A DNA stretch of 33,682 bases from Dysgonamonadaceae bacterium (lineage in GTDB: Bacteria > Bacteroidota > Bacteroidia > Bacteroidales > Azobacteroidaceae), in contig JAISFI010000294.1 of NCBI GenBank assembly GCA_031263685.1, positions 1 through 33,682 of the forward strand, given 5' to 3'. A model generated the notes under the pieces. The model saw nothing but the letters and a program-made list of their open reading frames with translations, did not search any database and was not told the DNA's origin. Both the position numbers and the translations under genes were made by a program. Shown here piece after piece: positions 18,471 to 27,723 of the stretch (the first letter of the stretch is position 1; each line of letters opens with the position of its first letter).

Positions 18471-18542
18471 TCTATGGTATGAATTGATTATTTTGAGTAA
18501 AAGAAAAAACAGATATAGCAAAAGTTTTTTTTACTCGGTGCT

Positions 18543-18550
18543 TATCTTTG
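18543..18550 (+). promoter_or_regulatory. -7 box TATCTTTG upstream of the PL8-like gene
   Basis: Matches TAnnTTTG, 30 bp upstream of the CDS. Confidence 0.55.
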
Positions 18551-18579
18551 CGCTCACCAGAAGTTAAATTTAAATAAGA

Positions 18580-21500
18580 ATGATGAAAACACTAAGTTTT
18601 AAATGTTTACTGCTTGTTTCCCTCTTGATGGGAACACACGTTTACCTGTTCAGTGAAGAAATCACAAGTATCATACCCGTAGCGGAAGATGCGAGTGTAC
18701 GTTCGGACAATAACGTATCTCCACCGGCTAAATTATTGGTTTACAACAATAGTTCGGGAGGTTTGAATGTTGATACTTACCTGAAGTTTGACATATCGGA
18801 GTTTGCTTCCATCAGTAGCGCCACGCTCAAACTGACCATTGCCGGATATTCTCAAACCGGCAGGAATGCAGCATGGAAAATTACGATTGCCGGCAGTGAC
18901 TGGACGGAAAGCACGATTTCCTCTTCCAAACGTCCTGCCGATACGGGAACAGAAGTGGCCGCACTCGCAGCCACGCTTGGCGGTAAAGTAACCGAATCTA
19001 CCAACCAGTGGATGGAAGAAACGTATACCCTTATTCCGCTGGATATTCCGTTGAACATTACGGCAATACAAGATTATTTCGCTGCAGGCAACAAAGTGAT
19101 TACTTTCCGCATTCGTTTGGCCGCAGCAGTCAGCAACGGCGGTGAGATCAATCTGGCAGCCCGTGAAGCTGAAGCCGGAACATTTGGAAACGGCACCACA
19201 GTAGTTCGTACAGACCTTGTTGGCAAAGGCCCTAAACTGGAAGTGACAGGAACGCTGGAAACACAACCGGTTACACTGAGCGATCTGAAAATAAACGGAA
19301 CGACTCCCGGTGAGTTCTATACTTCAAAGGCGAATTATACCATCTACCTCGATGCTGCTACCGCTTATCCTTCTATTACGCCCACTGCAACGGATGCGAC
19401 GGCAGTCATCAGCGAAATTACTTACAATCCGGAGGTTTTCGATCCCAACGCTACGGCATATAATACCGCTACATTTACCGTCACCAATGGAGACAGGACG
19501 GCAACCTATACGCTCGTATTCAGGAACGAAGAGTTTGGTTTGCTCATTCAACGGATTCAAACGGAAAATGAAAAGAGCTATGATGTCGCTACATTGGCAA
19601 ATACGGTTGCCGGCCACCTGACTAAATTCAGCAATGTCACCTCGGCATTCAACGATATTGACTACAATGATACTGAAGGACGCCTCCATGACTGGTTTGC
19701 CCTCACGCACATTGACCGCCTCAAAGACATGGTATTTGCCTATACAATGCCTGATAACAGTTATTATCAAAGTGACGATCTTTACGACAAAATCATTAAG
19801 CTCCTGACTTATTGGGCGAATAATCATCCGCCGGCAAACACCAACTGGTGGCATAATGATATTCCTGAACCCCAACGGCTGGGTATCCTGCTGATCCAAA
19901 TGCGCAAGGGGAAAGAAAAAGTGCCCGCAACGCTCGAATCCAAACTCATAACCGACCGAATGAAACCGGGATGGCATCGAGGGACGGCTTATTTTACCGG
20001 AGCTAACCGTGTAGATATAGCTACACACTGGGTATATGGCGCCTGCCTCAACAGGGACGCTGCCCTGTTGCCAACAGCTACCAACGAAGTTTACTATCCG
20101 CTGCAGTTTGTCACTGGCGAAGGATTACAGTACGATTACTCATTCTTTCAGCATGGTAATCAGCTTTATATCGGCGGTTACGGAGACGAAATGATTAAAG
20201 GAGTTACACTCATTGCCTCGTATGTTGCCGGAACGGAATTTGCTATTCCGGAAGCTAAACGCGACATACTTGGCGCTTTCATGCTTCGAACGTGGTTGCC
20301 TTCTATTCGCGGACAATACTTGATGTGGAATACAACGGGACGCGGCATGAGTCGCAAAAACACGCTGTCGAAAAATGGCGCTTCCGTTTTTGCCGAGCGC
20401 ATGATTGCCATCGATCCCGATCATGCAGCAGCATACCGCAGCGCTGTAAAACGGATGCGTAACGAAGCGCCGGCCAACTACGGTGTTTCCAACGAAAGCA
20501 CACACTTCTATCGGGGCGACTATACGCTGCATACCCGCGCCAACTACAGTGCGAATGTCCGCCTGGTTTCTACCAACACGAAAACCATCGAATACGGTAA
20601 CGATGAAAACCTGAAAAATTATTATCTCTCCGATGGCAGTATGAATATTGTCACCCACGGAGGCGAATATTATGATATTTTTCCTGTTTGGGACTGGACG
20701 CGCATACCGGGCGTCACCACGCCACAGCGTCCATTTGTGCAGGATCCCAATTACATACATGCCAGCGACGGTTCTTCCAATCCTTACCTGCCTCATGGCG
20801 GAAATGCGGGCAATACGGGAACTTCTACCTTTGCCGGTGGCGTGAGCGACAGTTTATATTCGGTTACGGCATACAGTTATTCGCCGGGCGGTACTTACGG
20901 AACGGGCGTCGGAGGCAAAAAAGGCTGGTTCTTTTTCGATGATGAAATCGTTTGTCTGGGAACTGCAATCAATGCGAATACTTCGGTTGCCGGTTACGAC
21001 ATTTTCACGACGCTCAACCAAACGCATCTGAAAGGCGATGTAAGTCATTCGATGGGAGGAACAGTCGGTACTTTGCCGGCTCAAACGGAACAGATTTACG
21101 AAACTGCTCCCAACTGGGTATGGCATGACGGCACTGGCTATGTTTTTCCTCTGGGCGGAAGCGTGGGCGTGAGCAACAAAACACAAACCGGTAACTGGTA
21201 CGACATCAACATGTCCATGCCCAACGAGCCGGTGAGCGGCGATGTTTTCACGCTGTATCTCAATCACGGTAAAGCGGTGACAAATGCCAATTATGCTTAC
21301 GTGCTTGTACCCGGAATGACGGCGAATCAAATGAACGAATATGCCGCGAATCTTCCTGTCGAAATACTGGCAAATACCGATTCTCTGCAAGTGGTACATC
21401 ACAAAGGATTGGGTATCTGGTCGATGATATGCTACAAGCGCGCCACGTTTGAAAGCGGTGATATCGCATTGAGAGCCAACGGAGCCTGTGCCTTGATACT

Positions 21501-21843
21501 GAAACGGCAGGATGGGTTTTACAGCCTGCATGTTGCAAGTCCGGCGCGGGCAAGTTCCGTGTTACTGTCTACGCGCATTCCGGCTACTGCCAAAGACTGG
21601 GAATCGACGACTTACAGTCTTCCCACAGGCAATTATGCCGGATCGAGCAAAGCCTTTACGATTATACCTCAAAAGCTTACAGGTATTACGGAGACGAAAG
21701 CGAACGATTCGGTCGTGAGCGTGCATTATTATAATTTGCTGGGACAGTTTCAGGAACAGCCGCTGGATTCCGGCGTATATCTTGAAAAAAAGATATATGC
21801 TTCAAAAAAAGCAGAAACAAATAAAATACTTGTTATAAAATAA
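18580..21843 (+). CDS. Secreted multidomain protein: N-terminal DNRLRE-type domain, PL8-like (chondroitin/hyaluronan-type) lyase, likely T9SS C-terminal tail
   Basis: DASVRSDNN..DTYLKFDIS..ISSATLKLTI (DNRLRE-like); NWWHNDIPEPQRLG, YDYSFFQHGNQLYIGGYG, RGMSRKN, NESTHFYRGDYTLHTRANY (PL8-like); C-term YYNLLGQFQEQPLDSGVYLEKKIY...KILVIK. Confidence 0.88.
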   Translation: MMKTLSFKCLLLVSLLMGTHVYLFSEEITSIIPVAEDASVRSDNNVSPPAKLLVYNNSSGGLNVDTYLKFDISEFASISSATLKLTIAGYSQTGRNAAWKITIAGSDWTESTISSSKRPADTGTEVAALAATLGGKVTESTNQWMEETYTLIPLDIPLNITAIQDYFAAGNKVITFRIRLAAAVSNGGEINLAAREAEAGTFGNGTTVVRTDLVGKGPKLEVTGTLETQPVTLSDLKINGTTPGEFYTSKANYTIYLDAATAYPSITPTATDATAVISEITYNPEVFDPNATAYNTATFTVTNGDRTATYTLVFRNEEFGLLIQRIQTENEKSYDVATLANTVAGHLTKFSNVTSAFNDIDYNDTEGRLHDWFALTHIDRLKDMVFAYTMPDNSYYQSDDLYDKIIKLLTYWANNHPPANTNWWHNDIPEPQRLGILLIQMRKGKEKVPATLESKLITDRMKPGWHRGTAYFTGANRVDIATHWVYGACLNRDAALLPTATNEVYYPLQFVTGEGLQYDYSFFQHGNQLYIGGYGDEMIKGVTLIASYVAGTEFAIPEAKRDILGAFMLRTWLPSIRGQYLMWNTTGRGMSRKNTLSKNGASVFAERMIAIDPDHAAAYRSAVKRMRNEAPANYGVSNESTHFYRGDYTLHTRANYSANVRLVSTNTKTIEYGNDENLKNYYLSDGSMNIVTHGGEYYDIFPVWDWTRIPGVTTPQRPFVQDPNYIHASDGSSNPYLPHGGNAGNTGTSTFAGGVSDSLYSVTAYSYSPGGTYGTGVGGKKGWFFFDDEIVCLGTAINANTSVAGYDIFTTLNQTHLKGDVSHSMGGTVGTLPAQTEQIYETAPNWVWHDGTGYVFPLGGSVGVSNKTQTGNWYDINMSMPNEPVSGDVFTLYLNHGKAVTNANYAYVLVPGMTANQMNEYAANLPVEILANTDSLQVVHHKGLGIWSMICYKRATFESGDIALRANGACALILKRQDGFYSLHVASPARASSVLLSTRIPATAKDWESTTYSLPTGNYAGSSKAFTIIPQKLTGITETKANDSVVSVHYYNLLGQFQEQPLDSGVYLEKKIYASKKAETNKILVIK

Positions 21844-21872
21844 ATAACAGGTTTCGATATTATATCAAAAAG

Positions 21873-21905
21873 CTGTCACGGCACTTAAAATTGCCGTGGC
21901 GGTTT
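21873..21905 (+). terminator. Rho-independent terminator
   Basis: ctgtCACGGCA-cttaaaat-TGCCGTGgcgg followed by ttttt. Confidence 0.85.
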
Positions 21906-21926
21906 TTCTTTATCCTTAGTTTACAG

Positions 21927-24900
21927 ATGAAACAGCACATTTTTCGATTAAGTATCTTCTTGCTTCTTCTCTTTTCACAGGGCTACATACATGCAGAAGA
22001 GCGATACCGGTTCCGGACACTTTCGCCCGAAGGTGGTTTTTTGTATGATGGCATTCGTTCTATCTTGCAGGATAAAGACGGTTTCATCTGGATATTAATG
22101 AATAACGATCTTTGTCGTTTTGACGGTTATGAATACAAGCATTTTTATACCGGTTTCACCCAATTAGACACGGCAAAGGAATGGATACTGTACAGTATGG
22201 CAATAGATTCGAGAGGAACGCTTTTCGTCAGTACAGAAAACGGTTTATATCGCTACGACAAGTCTTCAGATACATTCCATAACATCTGCGCAGCGCCGGC
22301 AACGACTGTTAAAACAGATGCGAAAGATCATATCTGGCTCATGAGCGATAATCAGTGGAATATCCTGGATCTTGAAACGAATCAATTAAAAACGCCACTG
22401 GTTGAAGGTGAAAATATGGTTGGAGGTAAAAAGCTCTCTCTGCCGAATAGCATTTTCTGTCTAAACAATGAAGACTTGTATGTGTGCGGATACGGAAATA
22501 TATACCGGTTCAACGAAACTAAAAATGAATATTCGCTATGTATCAGGATGCCGAATCCGAATAAGCGTATTTTGCAGGCCAGAGCATACAAGGGGAAGCT
22601 TTGGGTGATGGTGCAGGGCGACGGTATCTATAAAATCGACCTGTCTACGTTTTCGATAGAGGCGGTTTTCGACTTTTTCAAAGAAAACGAAAGCATTTCC
22701 GTTCGCGCATTTTACATTGACGAAAGAGGTCATATCTGGATTGGGACGATCAACGGCTTGTATGTGCTGAATACGCAGACGGGTGAATATACGCATTATC
22801 AACATTCACAGTCAGACCCTTTCAGTTTGCCGAATAATTCGGTTTGGACGATTAATGAAGATAATCAGAAAAATATTTGGATTGGCACTTATTCGGGCGC
22901 CGTCTGTTATGTTAATCCGAATGAAAAGATTCCTTTTACAACGTATTTTCCTCAGGAAAAGGCGTTGAGTCATATACCCGTCAGCGCTTTTGCCGAAGAT
23001 GAAGCGTCGCTTTGGATTGGAACGGAAGGCGGCGGTATTAACCGGATGGATAAGGAGACGGGGCGGTTTTCATACTATCTGCATGAAAACGAAGGAAACG
23101 CACTGGCACATAACAATATCAAGTCGATGGTTATCGACAAAGACCGTCGCCTCTGGATTGCCATGTTTACCGGCGGATTGGATTGCTTCCATATCCCTTC
23201 CCGCCGGTTCAAACATTTCAAACAGAACGGGACGGATAATTCTTTGAAATATAATAATATCCGGAAGATAATAGCGGAGGGCGATTCGGGTTTGTGGATT
23301 GCTTATCAGGCGCGGAATTTAGTGATTTCGTTCTATTCCTTCAAAAGGCAGTCGTTCACACATTACAGTCTTGAGAAAGAAGGTAAGAATTTTTACATTT
23401 TTGATATATTGAGAGGTAAAGGTAATCAATTGTGGATTCTGAGTAATGAAAAACTCTACCTCTTGCATGTAGAAAGCGGCGCAATAACGGAAGTACAGAT
23501 TAAGGCAAATACATTCATGAATTTTCACGCTTTCTGTATGGACGATTCGGGCAATTTATGGATGGGCACTATCGGTAACGGATTAATCAAGTACAAGCCG
23601 GAAACGGGCGAATACAGGATTTACGATAACTTACTGCAGCATGACGATTTTTCTTCCATCTACAGTATCTGTTACGACGATGAACGAAACATCTGGCTGG
23701 GAACGAACAATGGCCTGGTTCGTTATAATATCGACAGCAACCGGTTTTCCCGATACGACAAGAAAGACGGTGTGCAGGGACAGGTATATTATCCCCTGGC
23801 GTCGCTGAAGGGGATGGACGGGCATTTGTATTTTGGCGGAACGAACGGATTTACAGCCATCAAACCTTCGGAAATCAGTCCGAACATCTATCGTCCGCAG
23901 GCAATCATTTCGGATTTTTATATCAACTATTCACCATCGAAATCTATTCTTGAAGCAAACCGGGAGGAAATCAGCCTGAATCACAGGCAGGAGAACTTCG
24001 GATTTAAGTTCTCTTCCGATAATTACCTCATCCCCGAAAAGAACCTTTTCCGCTACCGGCTGCGAGGTTATTACGACCATTGGATTGAAACCGATGCTTC
24101 CCGGCGGGAAATACAATATTCGAAAGTCAAGGCGGGCGTCTATTACTTCGAGGTGGAAGCTGCCAATAACGACGGCTTGTGGAGCGGCTGGCCAACGACG
24201 ATCAAGATTGTGAGACGGCCTAATCCGTGGCAAAGCTGGCCGGCTCTTATCTCTTACGCCCTCCTGTTTGCTGCCATCTGCTGGGTGATGGCCTATTATT
24301 TTCGCATGAAGAAAAAGCTGGAACTGCAGCTTTATCTCGAAAATATAGAAAAAAACAAGCAGGAAGAGCTTCATCAGTCGCAATTACGCTTTTTTGCAAA
24401 TATTTCGCACGATTTCAAGACGCCTTTATCGCTGATTATCGCTTCGGTCGAAAAATTACACCGCGAGGGTTTGAAAGAATCTTATTACTGGATATTGAAC
24501 CGCAATTCGCGCCGCCTGCTCAACCTCGTGGATGAAATCATGGACTTGCAAACGATAGAAAACGGCGTCCTGAACCTGAAGTTACAAGCGGTAGATGTTA
24601 AAGCCTACGTGCAGGAGATAGCTGCCGACTTTGCCGATTATACCGCGCAACGAAACATTGCGTTTACGGTTCATTGCGACACCGATTTCCCGGCATGTTT
24701 GAATGTGGACAAAAACATGCTGGAAAAGATCATCATGAACCTCTTGAACAACTCCCTTCGCTTCACTAAAGACGGAGGATCTATCGGCATTGAACTGCTG
24801 TCGAGCCGGCAGCGCTTCAAGTCGCCCTATTCGGCAAGGTATGCGGTGAAAGATGAAAACGTTTTTTCCGGCGACGGTTTCGTGCTGGTGATTCGCGATA

Positions 24901-25955
24901 ACGGCATTGGCATTGAAAAGCAGGTCATGGATCGGATATTCGATCGCTTCTACAAATCCAACTCCGTCAATACGGATACTTATGTAGGAACAGGTATCGG
25001 ACTTTCGCTGGTTAAAAGTCTCGTTCTGCTGCATAAAGGAGCCATCTGTGTTTGCAGCGAACTGAACAGGGGAACAGATATAGCCATTTGCCTGCCCCTG
25101 GAAAAAGCGACGCCGGAGGTGAACGAAGAGCATAAAGCGCCCGCTACCTACACGCAGGAAGAGGTTTTGTCGGAACTGCTGCCTTCCGAAAAGAAGCGTA
25201 TCCTGCTGGTGGAAGATAATGAAGATTTGAAACATCTCCTGGCCGATTTTCTCTCCTCCGATTTCGATGTGCTGACAGCTTCCAATGGCCTGAAGGCTAC
25301 GGAGATGCTATCGAACCGATTGATTGATATGGTTATCAGCGACATCATGATGCCGATAAAAGATGGAGTGACGTTATGCAGCGAAATCAAAAACAGGGTA
25401 GAAATTTCCCACATCCCGGTCATACTCCTTACTGCAAAGACCGGCATCGAAAGCAGAATAGAAGGCGTGGATTCCGGCGCCGATGTTTATCTGGAGAAAC
25501 CGGTCGACCTCAATTTGCTGAAGCTTTCCATCCAGAATATCTTCCGTCACCAGCAGCAGTTGAAAGAATACTATGCCAAGAACCACTATGCCGACAGCAC
25601 TAAACTGTTTTCCAACGAACGCGACAACCGGTTTCTGAAAGATTTCATTCAGGTCATCGAAGACAACATGAGTCACTCGGAAATGGACGTCGACCTTATC
25701 ACATCGGCCTTATCCATGAGCCGCAGCAAACTGTACCGCAAAATTAAAGGCATGACCGGCAAATCCATCATCGAGTTCATCCTGAGTCAACGCCTGCGGA
25801 AAGCCGCCCGGCTCATCATCGAAAACAACCTCTCAATACGCGAAGTCATGGACGAGATAGGCATTGAAAGTCAGGCCTATTTTACGAATGCTTTCAAGAA
25901 AGAATTTGGAGAGACGCCTACGATGTTTGCGAACAGGCAGCGGGCGAAGATGTGA
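21927..25955 (+). CDS. Hybrid two-component system regulator (HTCS): beta-propeller sensor, Y_Y_Y, histidine kinase, REC, AraC HTH
   Basis: Propeller repeats (DKDGFIWILMNNDLCRFDG), ANISHDFKTPLSLI, DNGIGIEKQVMDRIFDRFY, REC DMVISDIMMPIKDG, AraC C-term; ATG 21927 preferred because the TTG at 21891 lies in the terminator. Confidence 0.95.
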   Translation: MKQHIFRLSIFLLLLFSQGYIHAEERYRFRTLSPEGGFLYDGIRSILQDKDGFIWILMNNDLCRFDGYEYKHFYTGFTQLDTAKEWILYSMAIDSRGTLFVSTENGLYRYDKSSDTFHNICAAPATTVKTDAKDHIWLMSDNQWNILDLETNQLKTPLVEGENMVGGKKLSLPNSIFCLNNEDLYVCGYGNIYRFNETKNEYSLCIRMPNPNKRILQARAYKGKLWVMVQGDGIYKIDLSTFSIEAVFDFFKENESISVRAFYIDERGHIWIGTINGLYVLNTQTGEYTHYQHSQSDPFSLPNNSVWTINEDNQKNIWIGTYSGAVCYVNPNEKIPFTTYFPQEKALSHIPVSAFAEDEASLWIGTEGGGINRMDKETGRFSYYLHENEGNALAHNNIKSMVIDKDRRLWIAMFTGGLDCFHIPSRRFKHFKQNGTDNSLKYNNIRKIIAEGDSGLWIAYQARNLVISFYSFKRQSFTHYSLEKEGKNFYIFDILRGKGNQLWILSNEKLYLLHVESGAITEVQIKANTFMNFHAFCMDDSGNLWMGTIGNGLIKYKPETGEYRIYDNLLQHDDFSSIYSICYDDERNIWLGTNNGLVRYNIDSNRFSRYDKKDGVQGQVYYPLASLKGMDGHLYFGGTNGFTAIKPSEISPNIYRPQAIISDFYINYSPSKSILEANREEISLNHRQENFGFKFSSDNYLIPEKNLFRYRLRGYYDHWIETDASRREIQYSKVKAGVYYFEVEAANNDGLWSGWPTTIKIVRRPNPWQSWPALISYALLFAAICWVMAYYFRMKKKLELQLYLENIEKNKQEELHQSQLRFFANISHDFKTPLSLIIASVEKLHREGLKESYYWILNRNSRRLLNLVDEIMDLQTIENGVLNLKLQAVDVKAYVQEIAADFADYTAQRNIAFTVHCDTDFPACLNVDKNMLEKIIMNLLNNSLRFTKDGGSIGIELLSSRQRFKSPYSARYAVKDENVFSGDGFVLVIRDNGIGIEKQVMDRIFDRFYKSNSVNTDTYVGTGIGLSLVKSLVLLHKGAICVCSELNRGTDIAICLPLEKATPEVNEEHKAPATYTQEEVLSELLPSEKKRILLVEDNEDLKHLLADFLSSDFDVLTASNGLKATEMLSNRLIDMVISDIMMPIKDGVTLCSEIKNRVEISHIPVILLTAKTGIESRIEGVDSGADVYLEKPVDLNLLKLSIQNIFRHQQQLKEYYAKNHYADSTKLFSNERDNRFLKDFIQVIEDNMSHSEMDVDLITSALSMSRSKLYRKIKGMTGKSIIEFILSQRLRKAARLIIENNLSIREVMDEIGIESQAYFTNAFKKEFGETPTMFANRQRAKM

Positions 25956-25968
25956 TTTTTCTTTCTAT

Positions 25969-26287
25969 ACGATTACTGTATTCACTGAGGATAAGCGTCA
26001 ACGCCCCGTCACTTGTTACATTACAAGCCGTACCGAAGCTGTCTTGAAGCCAGCAACAGCGCAATCGCCAGCAACCGCGAAGCATTACTGCCGAGTTGTG
26101 TGATAGATGGCGCAATAAATCCGATAATAATGAGCGGAATGGTAAACATGATGACGGCGCTCAACAGGTGCTGAACGGTCACCACTACTTGCATGACGCT
26201 TGCACCGGCAACAAGGCCGCCGGAGATGCCAACCAGCAAAGCGAGCGCCAAACGAAAAGGTAAACTGCGGAATATTTTTTTTATCAT
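25969..26287 (-). pseudogene. Remnant of a dicarboxylate/amino acid:cation symporter: N-terminal TM segments joined out of frame to a C-terminal fragment
   Basis: MIKKIFRSLPFRLALALLVGISGGLVAG...FTIPLIIIGFIAPSITQLGSNASRLLAIALLLA, then in another frame WLQDSFGTACNVTSDGALTLILSEYSNR. Confidence 0.75.
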
Positions 26288-26317
26288 ACTGTTGTTATTT
26301 GTTAAAAAAAAGGCGCT

Positions 26318-26519
26318 CCCTTGATTAAAGGGAATGCCCTCTCTTGATTGAAGCATCGAGGCTCGAACAGTCGATTCACCGAGGCTCGAACAGTCGATTC
26401 ACCGGCGGTGGACGATCAAATCATCGGCGGTGAACGATCGATTCACCGCCGGTGAACGATCAATTCACCGCCGGTGAACGATCAATTTGACGAGGCTCAC
26501 AACGATAAATTTCCAGACT
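26318..26519. repeat. Degenerate tandem array of about nine 22-23-bp dyad-bearing units
   Basis: Units at 26318, 26341, 26364, 26387 (23 bp) and 26410, 26432, 26454, 26476, 26498 (22 bp), e.g. gaacgatcaattcaccgccggt. Confidence 0.93.
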
Positions 26520-26542
26520 TCGTCCCGACATTTCACGCCAAA

Positions 26543-27019
26543 CTACCGGGCCTGCACCCGTTCCGGATGCCCTTGCCTGAATAATCTTTTCCGCGCCAAC
26601 TTCTCATATTGAGTACCAGGCAAGCCATAATTTACATACGGATAAATGCTGATGCCTCCACGGGGAGTAAAAATACCGGTGACTTCTATGTATTTGGGAG
26701 ACAGCAAACGGATGAGATCTTTCATGATGATGTTCACACAATCTTCATGAAAAGCCCCATGATTACGGAAACTGAAAAGATACAGTTTCAGACTTTTACT
26801 TTCCACCATCTTGACAGCAGGGATATAATCTATGTAAATGGTTGCGAAATCCGGCTGTCCCGTAATAGGACACAGACTGGTAAACTCCGGACAGTTAAAC
26901 CGTACCCAGTAATCATTTTCCGGATGCTTGTTGACGAATGTTTCCAGCACTTCGGGAGCATAATCCTGCCGGTACACCGTTTGTCCGCCTAATAAGGTGA
27001 GCGTTTCCTGTTCTTTCAT
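26543..27019 (-). CDS. queF: NADPH-dependent 7-cyano-7-deazaguanine reductase
   Basis: [43 protein letters not shown]; start at [12 protein letters not shown]. Confidence 0.95.
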   Translation of the reverse strand: MKEQETLTLLGGQTVYRQDYAPEVLETFVNKHPENDYWVRFNCPEFTSLCPITGQPDFATIYIDYIPAVKMVESKSLKLYLFSFRNHGAFHEDCVNIIMKDLIRLLSPKYIEVTGIFTPRGGISIYPYVNYGLPGTQYEKLARKRLFRQGHPERVQAR

Positions 27020-27047
27020 ATCTTGCTGTTCAATGTTACTGTTTCCT

Positions 27048-27716
27048 TTAAATCCTTGTTTGCAAATACGCTTCCAGTCCATTCCGGCGCAGGGTGCAGG
27101 ATGGGCAATGTCCGCATCCGTCGGCTTTGACGCCATTGTAGCACGTCAAGGTTTCGTAACGGACAATATCGAAGACTCCCAACTCGTCGGCCAGCGCCCA
27201 TACCTCTTTCTTGTTTTTCCACATAAGAGGCGTATGGAAGATGAATTGCTCATCCATCGCCAGGTTGATGGTGACATTTGCGGAGCGTACAAACGTGTCC
27301 CGACAATCCGGATAACCGCTGTAGTCCGCTTCGGAAACGCCGGTCACAATATTTCGGATGCCGTGAGAACGGGCGACGACTGCCGCAAACGTCAGGAAAA
27401 ACAGGTTCCGTCCCGGTACGAATGTATTCGGATAGGAATCGTCCGGTTTTTCCTGATCCATGATGATTGTTCCATCTGTCAATGAGTTTGACGAAAGGTT
27501 GCCGATAACAGGAGCATCCAGCAACAGAAACGGCACCTGCGCTTTTGCGGCAATACTCCGGGCAATGTCCACTTCGATAGCATGTCGCTGTCCGTAAGTA
27601 AAGCATAGCGCCCGGACATTGTCGAAATGCTTCAGCGCCCAATATAGGCAGGTGGTAGAATCCTGTCCGCCGGAAAAGAGCACCAAAGCATCGTTATTTG
27701 ATTTATTTGTCAGCAT
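27048..27716 (-). CDS. queC: 7-cyano-7-deazaguanine synthase
   Basis: [19 protein letters not shown]; zinc cysteines [22 protein letters not shown]. Confidence 0.96.
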   Translation of the reverse strand: MLTNKSNNDALVLFSGGQDSTTCLYWALKHFDNVRALCFTYGQRHAIEVDIARSIAAKAQVPFLLLDAPVIGNLSSNSLTDGTIIMDQEKPDDSYPNTFVPGRNLFFLTFAAVVARSHGIRNIVTGVSEADYSGYPDCRDTFVRSANVTINLAMDEQFIFHTPLMWKNKKEVWALADELGVFDIVRYETLTCYNGVKADGCGHCPSCTLRRNGLEAYLQTRI

Positions 27717-27723
27717 ATATTTG

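Noticed and set aside
21891-21926. Upstream TTG start extending the HTCS (MPWRFFFILSLQ)
   Set aside because: It lies in the downstream arm of a rho-independent terminator; ATG 21927 begins a good signal peptide.
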